64,000 nt of DNA from Sinohyriopsis cumingii (GCA_028554795.2 CM068835.1:32368311-32432310), one strand, 5' to 3'. Shown: positions 24,735 through 39,619, numbered from the stretch's first letter. Notes: generated from the letters alone by a model not told the origin. Translations and numbers: made by a program.

Positions 24735-24947
24735 GCCGTAACACTCGCTTATAACACGAGTCCAACTGTCAACTGCGCATATTCAGATCTGCCGGCGCAT
24801 GCTGCGCCGGAATATCTGGGTTTGTGCATTTTGTTTGAGCCGCGAGTTCAGTAAACAACATAAACCCTGATCTGCAGGTGTATTATCCCATGGCAGATCA
24901 GAATCTTTGTTGTTTGCAGTTTGACTCTATTTATAAGCGAGTACATA
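24735..24947. mobile_element. Palindromic MITE, family P, copy 3 (split by a hAT-like element)
   Basis: Starts gccgtaacactcgcttataa and carries the internal palindrome ccggcgcatgctgcgccgg. It runs to ttataagcgagtacatac, where the element at 24948-25247 interrupts it. The remaining terminal bases continue at 25248-25262. Confidence 0.8.
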
Positions 24948-25247
24948 CATGAACGGCGTTTGGGGTGGCAAGTGGGGCGACCGCCCCAGGCCCAGCTCTT
25001 AAGGGGGCCCCACGCTTCAGGCCTAAGGTCGTCATGTTATTATTTTGATTAAAAAAACTCGTTGTCCACAAACAGGATTTTTTAAAACGAATAATGAAAA
25101 AACTAAATTCGTGCGCAAAATCGAGTAAGTTGAGATAGTCTAGACATAATCAGTGTTTGCAGCAGCATACCAATCGATATACCGATACTCTGGCCCCGCG
25201 CGGTCATGATCGGCCCTAGGCTCCGCATACTCCTAACGCCGCCTCGG
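24948..25247. mobile_element. 300-bp hAT-like non-autonomous element, family H1
   Basis: It is flanked by an exact 8-bp duplication, agtacata, at 24940-24947 and 25248-25255. The ends are catgaacggcgtttggg and, inverted, ccgaggcggcgttagga, which fit the hAT end pattern CAGNGGCGGCGTT. The interior is G+C-rich at both ends (ggggcgaccgccccaggccc) and AT-rich in the middle. No transposase is encoded, so mobilisation would have been in trans. Confidence 0.85.
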
Positions 25248-25287
25248 AGTACATACGATATATTTTGACAAACTCTCTTTCTCTCGT

Positions 25288-27682
<2,395 letters not shown>

Positions 27683-27895
27683 AATCGGAACGTTTCCGTC
27701 AGGTCGTGAAATAACATCGGAAGTAGTTGCAGCCGATTCTCCTCTGGCGGAGTGCACCATATATTTTGCAATCCAAAACCGATGTTATTCCGATTTTGAC
27801 TTTGTGCCCTTAAAATAGTTCAGAATATAGTTTTAAACGGCGCCGAAGTACATCCGAGGTTTATTTGGCGACCTGACGAAAATGGCTGGACGATG
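27683..27895. mobile_element. Inverted-repeat MITE, family Q, copy 2
   Basis: The left end aatcggaacgtttccgtcag and the inverted right end atcgtccagccattttcgtc continue into aggtcg on both sides and match the element at 16781-17055. The internal gagtgcaccatatat is the inverse of the phrase in copy 1, so the two lie in opposite orientation. Confidence 0.75.
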
Positions 27896-28614
27896 TTTCT
27901 GTGGAAATTCTCAGTAAATTCTTGTCTTGCGTACCTTCATAAAGCGTACGTTCATAAAGTTGTATCAGGTATTATCTCCTCCTGATACATGTGCTGATAT
28001 GACACATCAGAACAACCTATATCACCCAGAGTAGAGATGGCAGTGTAAAGGATTCGCGACAGTATATGCATTTAGCAGTGATCTTGTTGAAACTTAAGAA
28101 AGTGAAACTGCAAATGTTACACATGTCAACATAGTCATCGATGACTACAAGATTTTTGTTTTTAAAAATTGTTAACTGACGAAATAGAACCATCTTCGTT
28201 ATAACGAAAACTTTGCATTCTAATGTATCAGCGCAAGATATACTTTTCTAAAGGATGTACTGTCTTACCTCTGTATCAGTTTATAATCTTGGCCTTTTTA
28301 TGATGCATAAATCAAAAAGAGAAAAAAATACGTAAAGGGCCCACTTTTGATAACAATTATCGACAACGAGCAAATTCGGTGAATTTTTGTCACCAATATA
28401 CTGTGGCAAGGTCACTAAAGCAATGCAAAGAGGGACAAAAAAGTGAGGTAATCTGGCATTGATTCTTACAACAGAGCTGCATAGTTACTAGCTAAAAACA
28501 GTTTCATGTCTTCGGCTCAAAAGGCATTAGAGGAAAAGTACAGAAAAGGGGAAGGAACCTTAGTGACCTTGACCTTAGAGGTAAAATATGTGATACATGA
28601 GATGTCATAAATTA

Positions 28615-29225
28615 GAGAATAATAAAATAAAATAGAGACAAACAATCATACATATAATTATACTGTTATAAAGTATATACAATATATAAATTTTTAAAAA
28701 ATTATACAATTTTATATAGTGCATTGGCATTAAGGCCATCAGGATAACTTATGACTCCAGTAAGTTTCTTTTATGAGTCTATTCATGTCACCATGCATAA
28801 TATATATTGGCATGAAAGAAAAATGAGTAGAGAGTGATTATTGGTGTTAAAGTGTGTTGAAATATTAGAGGAATACTGAGGATCTCTATAATTTTTAATA
28901 TGAAAGCGATGATTATTCATTCTCTTAGAAATTTGTGAAGTGTTTGTCCAACATATTGCATGCTACATTTTTTACAGGTTATCAAATAAATCATCCCAGT
29001 TGATATGCAGTTAGTGTTATCACGTTGAGAAAATACCTCTTTTGTATTAGCGTTACTGAAAGAAATACTTTGTCTTATGTTTGTACATTGAGAGCACCGG
29101 TGTCTGTTACATTTAGATGACGAAAATTGTCTTTTTTATTTTCGGTCTGTTTAGTTCTAATTAGAAAATCTTACAAATTCTTGGAATAAATTAGAAAAAC
29201 CTGCGTGTATCATGGTTTCAGCCAA
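28615..29225 (-). mobile_element. Penelope-like element fragment with GIY-YIG endonuclease remnant
   Basis: On the minus strand, stretches read like a Penelope-type GIY-YIG domain. One gives CISTGMIYLITCKKCSMQYV followed by GQT, the characteristic Y-L-I-T-C-K-K-C and Y-V-G-Q-T block. It is preceded by a Cys-rich stretch and followed by remnants like RMNNH, and later by KETYWSHKLS. These elements carry this endonuclease after the reverse transcriptase. The RT is absent, so the copy is 5'-truncated, and the frame is broken in several places. It sits inside the 150-bp satellite. Assignment is from motif recognition only. Confidence 0.7.
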
Positions 29226-29642
29226 AGAACTTTTAGGAGGTGATGCAGAAACAAAAGCAAGCATGAAGTATATACACGTGACCTTGAAGGCAGGACCCAA
29301 AATTTGGAATGCGACATATCTTCTAGCGACATGTACAACATTTAATTAAATTATATTAGCTCAAAAATATTATAATGGAGCGAAAACTGGTACTGAAACC
29401 TACAACCTTGCCTTGTCATCTTGACCTTGAAGATATGACAACCGTTGTGTTACATAACAAATATGGCAAGTTTAAAAAACAAATCTCCAACAGCTTCTGG
29501 TGCTAAAGAATTCAGAGGATAAAGGAAAACTTAAAATTTCGACCCATGACATTGATTAAAGAGATTAGACACCCAATATGATATGCAACACACCTGTTAA
29601 TAATGATATATAAGCAAACCCCGTTTCATGTCTTCATCTCAA

Positions 29643-29915
29643 GAGCCGACCTTAGGCCGATTGGACAGAATTGGCAAAATCGGGCCCCTCGCTCACAGGG
29701 ACCCTGCGCGTTAGTATTTTTTTAAAACAAAAATATATCTACAGATAAAGTAATTTTAAATCAATGGAAGATTTTTTTTAAGTTTAATATCATATAAAAC
29801 TTGTTTAAAGTTTATTTCCAATGTCGTGCTCACAGGAGGACCAGCGCGTTAGCAGCAGGGGACCCCTCCACAATGATCCAAATCGGGCCCCGCGTTTGCT
29901 AAGGCCGTTACTGTT
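29643..29915 (+). mobile_element. Short hAT-like non-autonomous element, family H2
   Basis: Inserted into a satellite unit with a near-exact 8-bp duplication (catctcaa at 29635-29642, gatctcaa at 29916-29923). Joining the flanks restores the usual unit phrase atctcaaacgg. The ends are gagccgaccttaggcc and, inverted, cagtaacggccttagc. It is homologous to 13462-13687. Confidence 0.75.
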
Positions 29916-30176
29916 GATCTCAAACGGTTCTTAAATTATAGGGAAGAATGGAACGTGTGAAGGAAAATGTCAAATATTCACCCATGACAATAACCATAAA
30001 ACTGTAACCAGTGTCGTATTTGAGACACTTTCTAATGTTAATATACACGCATACATGGCGTCATCCCTACAACTGTAACGGTCCTTAAGTTGAAGAACAG
30101 GATGGAAAGTATGAGGTTAAACTTCCAATAGTGACATGTAACCCTGATTTTAAAGATAAGACCACCGGCATAGTAT

Positions 30177-30418
<242 letters not shown>

Positions 30419-31790
30419 GAGAACCAAGTTTCACCCATAATCTCTTAAAGCTCTAAAGTTATAGACAGAAATGAAAAGTGTGACGAAAAATGAAAATAAT
30501 AAGTCGTGACCTTCGTCTTGAAGATATGGTGCCTAAAATAATAGACAAAATGCCCTCTAATAAGGATGAGTACGTATGTAAAGTTTCAACCCTTAATATC
30601 AAACAGTCTAACGTTACAGTGTGGAAAGTGTAATGAAAAACATACTATATTTAGATGTGACAATGATCATGAAAATAGGGCCCCTAATCTGGTATGCGTC
30701 ATACTTTCTAGCGATAATATGCAGCTATACCAATTTTCCTCATGTAATCTCAAATCGCTATATAGCTTACATAAATCTAGGTGAGGGAAACCTTAAAACA
30801 GTGAGCCGTGACCTTGACCTTAAAGAGTGACCTACCAATAAGGTTCGCGTCACACCTAATAATGATAATGTATACATATTCCAAGCTCCGTTCCTTAATC
30901 TCAAATGGCTTGAAAATTATAGAGCTTTAATGGTAAGTATGAGATGTCAATATTCAATATTGAGCCGTGACCTTGACCTTGAAGATGCAACCCAAATGTA
31001 GCATGCGATACACCTGCTAGTACAAGATTCCGTTCCTATGTTTTGGAACACTGCTTAAGTTGGGGAAGGCGCTGTGTAAAGTTGCTTGCTCTACAATTCT
31101 TACACTGTACTGCAAACTTAACATGCACTTACATATCTGTCACTAATATGCTTTGACAGTTATTTTTCTTCAGTGTTACGAAAATCATGTATAAGACCTC
31201 ATCGTTCAAGTAAAGAAAATTGCAGATTCCATAATTTCCATTAGGTTCCAAAATTCTTGTCAAAAACAATGACTATAAGTGGTAAAAATCCGTGAAACTG
31301 TTCTTCGAATTTGGAACCCTGCGCAACGACGCGTAACTACGTGACGACCAGCGGAGTCATTGATAATGTATAAAGTATACCATGTTTCAATCTATCATTT
31401 TATTTGTTACAGAGTGTGAAGCAAAGTAATGGACACTTAAAAAGTGACCATTGACAGTAACACTGTAACTTCCCATATGGTACATGGCACAGTTTCTAAT
31501 GATGTTGTAGCAACATACAAAACTTCACCCTTTTCAATCTTAGATGGTTTTAAAGTTATATCGCGGACAGGAATTTGTGAGGGGGAACACAAAATATTGA
31601 ACCGTGACCTTGACCTTATTGATGGAACACCCAATGCGGAACGCGACACACTTGCTAACGATGATGTATGGAAATATACTAAGTTTCATTCGTGAATTTT
31701 AAACTTAAAATATTGAGCTGTACCAAGTTTCATCCCTTAAATGGCTTTACTGATGTGGAGGGAAAATAAATTGTGACGGGAAAATGTAGG

Positions 31791-32401
31791 AAACGCGGAT
31801 ATTGTGTCTCCTGCTCTTCGCAAAAACTTTCTGAGAGTGCAGTGCAGTTTAGATAACGCACCCCACCCCCAATCCGTTTAAATGTTACTTCTTAGCTTCT
31901 AACATAACGTTGATACTGCTGTATATTGCTTTCCGTTTGTAATTGGTAAAACAAAATATAAAATAAAAAAATTACCTTTCCATTTAATCAGTACTCCCTA
32001 AGACTAACCTATTGGCGTCGGAAACTCCTTATCTAGCCTTCCAAATATCGCATGTTCCCATATTGTTATGTAAAATATACTCCCGGTACACTGTAACATT
32101 GTAACATGGATCTGTTCAAGGGGCCAGTAAAGTACACACATGAGATATATGTGTAAAACGTCACTGCTCCTATAGTTCATTATTAACATTGGAAATAAAG
32201 ATATCGTTTAATTGGCAAAAGCTTTTAGGATGCATTTGTATAATTTATTTGGAAATTGAACAGAAGTCTTTGGAAAAATTAGAAGTAAAAGATGCATTTT
32301 GAAAATTGGTCTCATGGCTTTTTTGTAAACCACTTTACAAATTAGAAAACAAAATATACGATATAATTTACATTTATTAAATGCTCTCAGCACATCGAAA
32401 A
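31791..32401. other. No recognised gene
   Basis: AT-rich spacer. The minus-strand frames at 32004-32189 and 32208-32393 are not recognised. Confidence 0.5.
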
Positions 32402-32669
32402 ATGCACTGCTACTAATTTTAACTCAGTCACGTAGTCCATTAACCCATTTTGATACTTTCAAATTGAACATCAACGTTAATTCAAGAGTAATAAAAATAG
32501 ATCTTATCGCTGATATTATCTTTAATATTATCATGACATATCATTACAGATAATATCAGAGCCAAGATCTCTTTCTAGTACTCTTAATTTAACTTTGATG
32601 TTCAATTTTAAAGTATCAAAATGGGTACACGGACTAAATTATTGAGTTAAAAGTCTAGCAGTAGTACAT
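32402..32669. mobile_element. 268-bp fold-back element
   Basis: Arms of over 110 bases are about 80% complementary. The left arm contains cccattttgatactttcaaa and ttgaacatcaac, and the right arm contains tttgatgttcaattttaaag followed by tatcaaaatggg. Outer ends atgcactgctactaa and, inverted, atgtactactgctag also match. It is a palindromic MITE or large inverted duplication with no coding capacity. Confidence 0.8.
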
Positions 32670-33582
32670 AAAACGAGATCTTATCGTTTATATTGTATTT
32701 TATACCATCATAAAATTACCAAAAATAAATTTATCAGAATGGGGGGTAAAGGTTCATGTTTTTATCGGCACTGATATTTGTAAACTATTAAATCTTCATA
32801 TAATATAGGAATAGTAGAATATGAAAATTGGTTTACATCAGAACACCGTTCCAGTTAGCCTCGAAATGTAAATGTGGTAAGCAGGGCTAGGTTTCTAGTC
32901 TGAGGGCTAATTGTCCCGGCATCCACCCCCACCCCCCCACCCCCCACCCCTTTGCCTTTTATCTGACTGCGCAAGGGACCACACTTGGAACTTCATCAAA
33001 TTGGAACGCGTGATATCTGGCAGCTCTCTGAAGTTTACAATCCCTTGTATGATATACAATCATTGCTATGAAAGGGGTGAAACACTTTTAATAAGTCGGG
33101 GAGGGAGGTTCATGTAGATAAGTACTCCAAGTAACTGTGTCACCCTCTTTAAACAGAACAATAAGTAGTAAGTTATGTCGCATCGCACACCCAGGTTAGC
33201 TAACTCCTTTTCACTTCATTTCTATAAAGAAATTGGCCGTTCAGGGCATCCAAGAAGGGTTGTATTCAATATAAAAATTGAGTTGCTCATTTTTAACCAG
33301 TTTAATCCTTAATGCTGTCATGAATGAATTTTTTGTTTTCAAATAGCACTAAAAACATTGTTTTATATATATTCTTGCAATTCAAATATGTATTATTTCA
33401 ATAAAGACTGTAGATTTTATGTAAGAACTTTAAAATACATTGCTTAGTATAATCATATGGTACATTTCTTACTATATTCTAAGTCAGCGAATTCAATATT
33501 CAGTAACGTTAATACAAGAAGACGGAAACTGAAAAAGCGCATAGTCAGGCGATTATAAGATGAGGGATGCACCGAAGGATAA
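32670..33582. other. No recognised gene; C-rich tract
   Basis: The stretch contains a C-rich CCACCCC-type tract at about 32922-32950. Otherwise it is AT-rich with no coding signal. Confidence 0.5.
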
Positions 33583-33688
33583 CCCTTTTTGGTATTGAGT
33601 TATGCTCTCCACATATAAATAACGCTGGGGCTATGACGTGCTAGCTCGATTCCGTCAGACTTCATGATAGTTCACCTTTCTTACAGGT
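33583..33688 (+). promoter_or_regulatory. Promoter-like module B, diverged relative of module A
   Basis: ccctttttgg at 33583-33592 matches a CArG box at 9 of 10 positions. tataaa lies at 33614-33619. A leader of about 43 bases ends in ttcttacag and meets gtacga at 33687. TATA-to-donor distance is about 74 bases here versus 72 in module A. Homology continues downstream (tatttgtctgtaatggtagt matches the module A intron). A possible exon 2 starts after cttttggcag at 34093 and shares ctcatgccaa with the sequence after 24221. Confidence 0.5.
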
Positions 33689-34199
33689 ACGACACTACCA
33701 TCTGTATTTATAAGATTTTCTGTAAGGCAGCAATGCAAGGATTTGAATGTCTTTAGACGTTAGGTTTGATATATTTTGGTAACTGTTCTATCTCGACATA
33801 TTTGAAACATTTTGTATTCTTGGATACATATAATCATGTACTGGAAAATTAAGTTGTAGTAGGAATTTATATTTGTCTGTAATGGTAGTATTGATTTATT
33901 GTAAAGACGACTTCGCTTATCAACTTCGTGCGTAGTAATACTTAATTTAGAAAAAGGAATTTGTTAAGCCATACAACATACTATTTTAGGTATTTTAAAA
34001 CAAACATTTTAATTGCAATGGCCACAAATAAACTTAATGTTCATTCTTGAATCAAAGCACTTGATAATTTTGTGTAACTCTTTTGGCAGAACCCTCATGC
34101 CAAAATGGTCACCGTGCCCTACACTTCACATTTTACTAAGTCAAGTTCATGCATTTGCCTCATGACCACGTGCTTTGTTGCCATTCTTTGTACATTATG

Positions 34200-34830
34200 T
34201 TGCATGTAGAATGACGAAACTTGGTGAGGGAGGAGGGGGGCATCTTGATGACCAGTGCTCTTTCATTTTAGTAGAAATCATCACAGCTCATATTTTACAC
34301 TTTTCTGACATGGATAAAATTTTATGTTTGTTCATTTTTCAGGCTCTATTTTTATTAGAATTGTAAAATTGAGGATGATATGCATCTCTGTAGCTTCCAC
34401 ACCCTTGCAACAAAAGGAGTTCACTGAGACCTATATATTCAATCTTATACTGGTTTTGACTAAGTTTATGCATTTAGTACATATTTAATCTTATACTGGT
34501 TTTGACTAAGTTTATGCATTTAGGTAATGATCATACGAGTTTCTGGCACAATATCTATGTAGAATTATGAAATTTGATGAGTGAGTGCATATTGATAATG
34601 TTCTAGAATCCTATTGCAAAAAGAGGTCTCTGTGACCTGTATTTTATGCTTCAGTGTCTTTGTCAACATTTTGTTTTGGGTGTTGTTTATGTCTGAATCA
34701 TGAAGCAAGATAACTGGCTGCATCTGTTGCAACCAATGAAGGTAAATGAGACCAGCATTTCATGCTTTACTAACATGGGATAATTATATAAATTTATGAC
34801 CAAAGAAATTCTTCCATATTTAATACAATC
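34200..34830. repeat. Diverged tandem units of about 230 bp, with a recent 46-bp duplication
   Basis: Phrases such as gagacctatattttatgctt, ttgcaacaaaaggagttcac and gtagaattatgaaatttgat recur two to four times in order. Within it, aatcttatactggttttgac occurs at 34441 and 34487 as a near-exact 46-bp tandem duplication. Confidence 0.6.
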
Positions 34831-34940
34831 AGCCTATGAAGAAGACCCTTTCTGATTAGTGCATTGATTCATTCAATGATACAATTTTCATATTAATGAT
34901 TTTACATTGCATACTTTGACTGGTCACTTTCAAAAGGTTA

Positions 34941-35169
34941 AATGTGTATTGAAATGTACATGTGTATTGAAATGTACATGTGTATTGAAATGTACATGTA
35001 TTGAAATGTACATGTGTATTGAAATGTACATGTGTATTGAAATGTACATGTGTATTGAAATGTACATGTGTATTGAAATGTACATGTGTATTGAAATGTA
35101 CATGTGTATTGAAATGTACATGTGTATTGAAATGTACATGTGTATTGAAATGTACATGTGTATTGAAAT
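34941..35169. repeat. 18-bp minisatellite, about 12.5 copies
   Basis: tgtgtattgaaatgtaca is repeated almost without change, with one copy shortened by four bases. As 18 is a multiple of three, frames stay open on both strands (IEMYMC, FNTHVH and similar), but nothing suggests it is coding. Confidence 0.97.
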
Positions 35170-35360
35170 TGGGCGAGTGAACTGCATGCACTTAGAAGTT
35201 ACTCAAACCACTGACTTCAACCCAGTACAGTCTAGGGATTGACAATGCTAACAGGCGAGTCAACTGCATGCCTTTCATGTCAGGCCTCAGTTGTAGTGGC
35301 TAATCAAGTCACACCATGTGACATCCACCCAATACAATCTAGAGTTTGACAATGATAATA
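35170..35360. repeat. Duplicated segment next to the 18-bp minisatellite
   Basis: gcgagtgaactgcatgc and gcgagtcaactgcatgc start two diverged copies. Both carry ccagtacagtctag/ccaatacaatctag and tttgacaatg-type phrases. Confidence 0.6.
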
Positions 35361-36137
35361 GCTTCTTAAGCAGATTTTAACGTCAATAATTTAAATACAA
35401 ATTTAATACAAGACAGACCAAGAGGATTTTTATCAACTAATTATAGTGCTTCTTCTTTCATATAATATAATTGCTCAGATGCTAGAATTATGACTGATAC
35501 ACTGAGAAAAGAATAAAGCAAGAACTGTTGTTTAAAAAAAAACCCACAAAAAAGCAAAATGATATGCCCTCTATACAAGCTGTCAATATATGCAAGGCAT
35601 ATCCCCATGGAACCCGATGATCCTACCCATGGGACAAGTCTTAGAGGCAAGAATTCTAAAGGTAGAAAAAGAAGTATGAAATCTTGCTATGTTCCAAATA
35701 TTGTGTAAATTAGATGACGAAACATTAAGTACAAGGAATGAAATAAGAATAGAAAGGACAATGGCTTGAGATCTTTCCACTGGTTGACATTTTCCTATGG
35801 CCATATGCAACAATTGTCAGCCAAGAAATCTGGTCAGGAGAATGCTTTAAGTAAATATTTGTTTTAGTAATGGCAACCTTATTTTCATTGGAACAAAACT
35901 GAATGGTCTTTATGCCAGGATGCTTTGTGCCAAGATCTGGTGGTTTTCGATAAGTTTAAAATATGCTGAAGAAATACTGCATGGATGGGGCACATTAACT
36001 GAATTTTACCATAAACTCTCTTGAAATTATGGCCAGGGGATCTAAAAGTCTCTGGTTGAAATTCAACCAATTTTAAAATTATACCAGTGTGTGATTCAGT
36101 TACTCAAAACATTTGCCCATCATAACCTGAAAAGATA

Positions 36138-36139
<2 letters not shown>
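35361..36139. other. No recognised gene
   Basis: The stretch from 35560 to 35650 (gctgtcaatatatgcaaggc, catgggacaag) resembles the repeated units at 51358-51612. The rest is unassigned. Confidence 0.45.
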
Positions 36140-36168
<29 letters not shown>

Positions 36169-36250
36169 CATACATACATACATACATACATACATACTTA
36201 TGTACGTACGTATGTATGTACGTACATACAAACATACATACATAGATACA
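36140..36250. repeat. (TACA)n microsatellite with GTAC variants
   Basis: About 57 bases of catacatacata, then tacgtacgtatgtatgtacg and further cataca. It lies just upstream of a SINE. Confidence 0.96.
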
Positions 36251-36263
36251 TACATCATACTTA

Positions 36264-36590
36264 TGACTGATCTGGTGGTCTAAGTGGTTAGCACATCTGC
36301 CTCAGATGCATGAGGTTGTGGGTTTGAACACTGGCCAAGTCATATCAGACTTGTAAAAATGGTACTAGGCAATCAGCATTAAGAGGTAAGTGTCAGGACC
36401 GGTTGGCCTGGTGTCAGGATAATGTAACCAGTTGGGACATAATGCTAAATGTTTATGGCATGATGCCTCAGTGCTAGACATTACTTTAAACTGCCACACT
36501 GCAGACGTCATAGCGATGACTAAACATTGTTAAAGCTAATTAAAAAATCTAAGTCACACATACACACGCATGCACACACACATACATACA
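36264..36590 (+). mobile_element. tRNA-derived SINE, family A, old CpG-eroded copy
   Basis: It aligns end to end with the SINE at 22764-23090: ctaagtggttagcacatctg (box A), gtgggtttgaacac (box B), ggcctggtgtcaggataatg and a CA-rich tail. CpG sites present in the younger copies (gcgtccgcc, ggttcgaac) read as tg or ca here. Confidence 0.88.
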
Positions 36591-37247
36591 TATATTATTA
36601 AGGGTATTGTATTAAAAAAGTGCAGTATAACATTCATCCTACATAAATTCTACAAATGTACCTTCAAATTAAAATTGTCCATATTCCATTTAACAAATAC
36701 AGCATATCAATATCTCCCAAAGTGTGGTACGTGAAAGGGTTTCAAGGTTTAGGCGGCAGAAAAATAAAGCACTAACATTTGCACTAAAAAAACCACTATG
36801 GCACTGAGAGAAGGGGTACGCTGATAAAACTGATGTCCTAAAAGGGGTATGTGAATGTTATAAGTTTGGGAAACACCGCAGTATATGGAACACTTTTTCT
36901 TCCTTACCTCACTCAAGAAAATGTTGGTATCATGTAGACAAAGTTATTATAGCAAAACAAATACGAAAATCACACTGACATGGATTATGTTCTGCCAACC
37001 ACATGTAAATAAAACTATTTATTTTGTTAACTGTGATGGCAACATTAAGTATTAGCAGACTTAAATATGGAAAACACATAATGTATACATGTATTTTGAA
37101 CAGAGATGGCTTTGAAAATAAGTTACTACTCATACAAAATTGTTTTTAAAGTACATTGTGAAATACATATCAGACATCAACATTCTTCTGCATGCATCTA
37201 TGTAAATTATACTGTATCAGATTTTACTGTGGGCATACCCTTAACAA
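36591..37247. other. No recognised gene
   Basis: AT-rich, CpG-poor spacer. Confidence 0.5.
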
Positions 37248-37343
37248 ATTGCACCAACCCAGATCTGCAGGGACATTATGCAGCAACAGATCTGGGTCGG
37301 TGCAGTTTGCAGTTGGACATGACTTACAAAGTGAATATACAGT
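37248..37343. mobile_element. Palindromic MITE, family P, copy 4 (partial)
   Basis: cccagatctgcagggacatt ... cagatctgggtcggtgcagt then ttgcagttggacatgactta match the right half of the family. The left terminus is weak or lost. Confidence 0.65.
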
Positions 37344-37499
37344 TTATAAACTGGGGAAAAAGTACAAAAATAAATGGATGCTAGCATGCCTACTTTACTA
37401 GTATGGATGAACACTGGGACATGCAAACAATGGAAAGAAAAATATTGTTCCTATTATTTTAAAATTCTCATTTAGATCTGTATCCTTCATAACATTGAT

Positions 37500-37915
37500 A
37501 CACTAAGTTAATCTGGGACAAGACTTCTAACTGCAAGTGCATACATTAAGTTAATCTGGGACTAGATTTCCAATTGCAAGTGCATACACTAACTTAATCT
37601 CATGCTAGACTTTAATTGCAAGTGCACATACTAAGTTAATCTGGGGCTAGACTTCTAATTGCAAATGCATACATGAAGTTAATCTGGGGCGAGACTTCTA
37701 ATTGCAAATGCATACATGAAGTTAATCTGGGGCTAGGCTTCTAATTGCAAATGCATACATGAAGTTAATCTGGGGCTAGACTTCTAATTGCAAATGCATA
37801 CATGAAGTTAATCTGGGGCTAGACTTCTAATTGCAAATGCACACATGAAGTTAATCTGGGGCTAGACTTCTAATTGCAAGTGCATACACTAACTTAATCT
37901 GGGACTAGACTTCTG
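37500..37915. repeat. 43-bp tandem repeat, about 9.5 copies
   Basis: The unit gaagttaatctggggctaga plus cttctaattgcaaatgcatacat is repeated. The four central copies are nearly identical and the edges are diverged. Confidence 0.95.
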
Positions 37916-38726
37916 ATTGTCTTCAATCCTAATTGCATGTGATGGCGATAGCAAAATTAAGTCCTGCATCTCTGGAAATGCAGTGTATTAATACCATCAC
38001 TCTGACATCAGTGTGAAAATGTCATATTTCTGAGATTTGTCATATTCATTTGTAGCCATTTCACAGTCCAGGAACAGAATTTAGGTAAATATTTTTTATA
38101 ATTCACATCCTGAACATATTGTACTTCAAAAATGCAGTAAAATCTGGCGAGTAAAAGAAAAGATTCACCAATATTATTCTATTCCAACACTGTATTTCAC
38201 AAAGTAATCAAAGCGATCTACATTTCCTGTTGGTCTATGATCAACATTTCATTTGACCTAAATTGTCCAGACAAGCCAAATGGCAAATACATGGAAGAAG
38301 GAAAGGCGGTAACATTTCTCTGAAAATAAATATGACTCAAGACTAAAATATTTTACCAAACTCTTTATTTTAAGACCTTCTTATATTTAACTGACATCAT
38401 ACTTCCTTATTTTAATTTTGTTAATATATATGTGATGTCTTACAGAGTAAAGAAACATTCACAAAATGTAAGACCATCTCAAAACCTCTCCAGGGTCAAT
38501 CTCTCCTAAAATGACTTTCTTATGCTAACATTTTTTTCCTGTGTCATTTTGTTAAACTGACTAAGTCAGAACCAAAATATCATACATTGCAAGTATTTCC
38601 AAAACAAAATGCATGTTGCACAAACATATAAATGTACATATACACTCCCCATAACCTGCAACTGATTGAAATAGGATAAAAGTGAATCCAAACACATTTT
38701 TCATTATTATATATAGATGAAATATG
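37916..38726. other. No recognised gene; strongly CpG-depleted
   Basis: In 38041-38640 I count about three CpG sites by eye, against about 22 in 16501-17100. No coding signal. Confidence 0.5.
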
Positions 38727-39077
38727 AAAAAAATACAATCTCACAGAGGTTACTATAATCTCATGGAATATTTTGTCACATTTTATTACAATCTCACAGA
38801 GGTTACTCTAATCTCATGGAATATTTTGTCATATTTCAGAAACTAATACTCTGAAAATATCAGAGGCATGTTGTAAGATGACAGTAACCTTTGTATATAA
38901 CTGCAAATATCAGGCATGTTGTAAGATGACAGTAACCTTTGTATATAACTACAAATATCAGAGGCATGTTGTAAGATGACAGTAACCTTTGTATATAACT
39001 GCAAATATCAGAGGCATGTTGTAAGATGACATTTACCTTTGTATGACTTCAGAGGCATGTTGTAAGATGACAGTAGC
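38727..39077. repeat. Two adjacent tandem repeats (about 54 bp x2 and 50 bp x4.5)
   Basis: caatctcacagaggttact through atattttgtcac occurs twice. Then aaatatcagaggcatgttgt plus aagatgacagtaacctttgtatataactgc occurs at about 50-bp spacing from 38865 to 39054. Confidence 0.92.
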
Positions 39078-39389
39078 CATGACATTAATTAAAACATTCA
39101 ATTTATATCAGTCCCAAATTTATCATGTATATGTTTAACAACTTTTACATGCTCTGACAAGAAGTTGAGTGAATATGTTTTACCACTGTCAAGCATGGTG
39201 AGGTAAAAACAAATTCATAAAAGTGAAATCTGATGATGACCTTTAAGACATAGCTGTAATGTTAGAGTGAAGACATGGAAAATAACCAAGTCTTCTTGCT
39301 CTATCCCAAAGGAAATTTGAGAAATGACAATGAAGGTCAAAAACTGACTGTTATACAACAGATGCCATCAAACTGAGAAGAATTTATCC

Positions 39390-39619
39390 CTTGTACTGTT
39401 TTAGTGATGTAAACCAAGAAGAAGAGAAACCTTAAAATACTGACCGAAAACTTAACGTTGGGTACAGGACCATGTATCTATAGGATACCAAGCTTCACCT
39501 ATGAATCTTAAGCAAAATGGAAAATGTGACTGAAACCTAAAGTGGTGACCTGTGACCTTGACCTTAAAGATAGTACCCCCACTGTCATAAGTAACACGGC
39601 TTTCATTGATTAATAGAGG
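39390..39619. repeat. Dispersed unit of the 150-bp satellite
   Basis: Contains ggtgacctgtgaccttgacc, ttaaagatagtacccccac and ggataccaagcttcacctat, in the order found in the 28.4-31.8 kb array. Confidence 0.7.

Noticed and set aside
34856-35242. Long open frames on both strands with repeated IEMYMC or FNTHVH peptides
   Set aside because: They follow from an 18-bp minisatellite whose unit is a multiple of three and lacks stops. There is no promoter, splice or conservation evidence.
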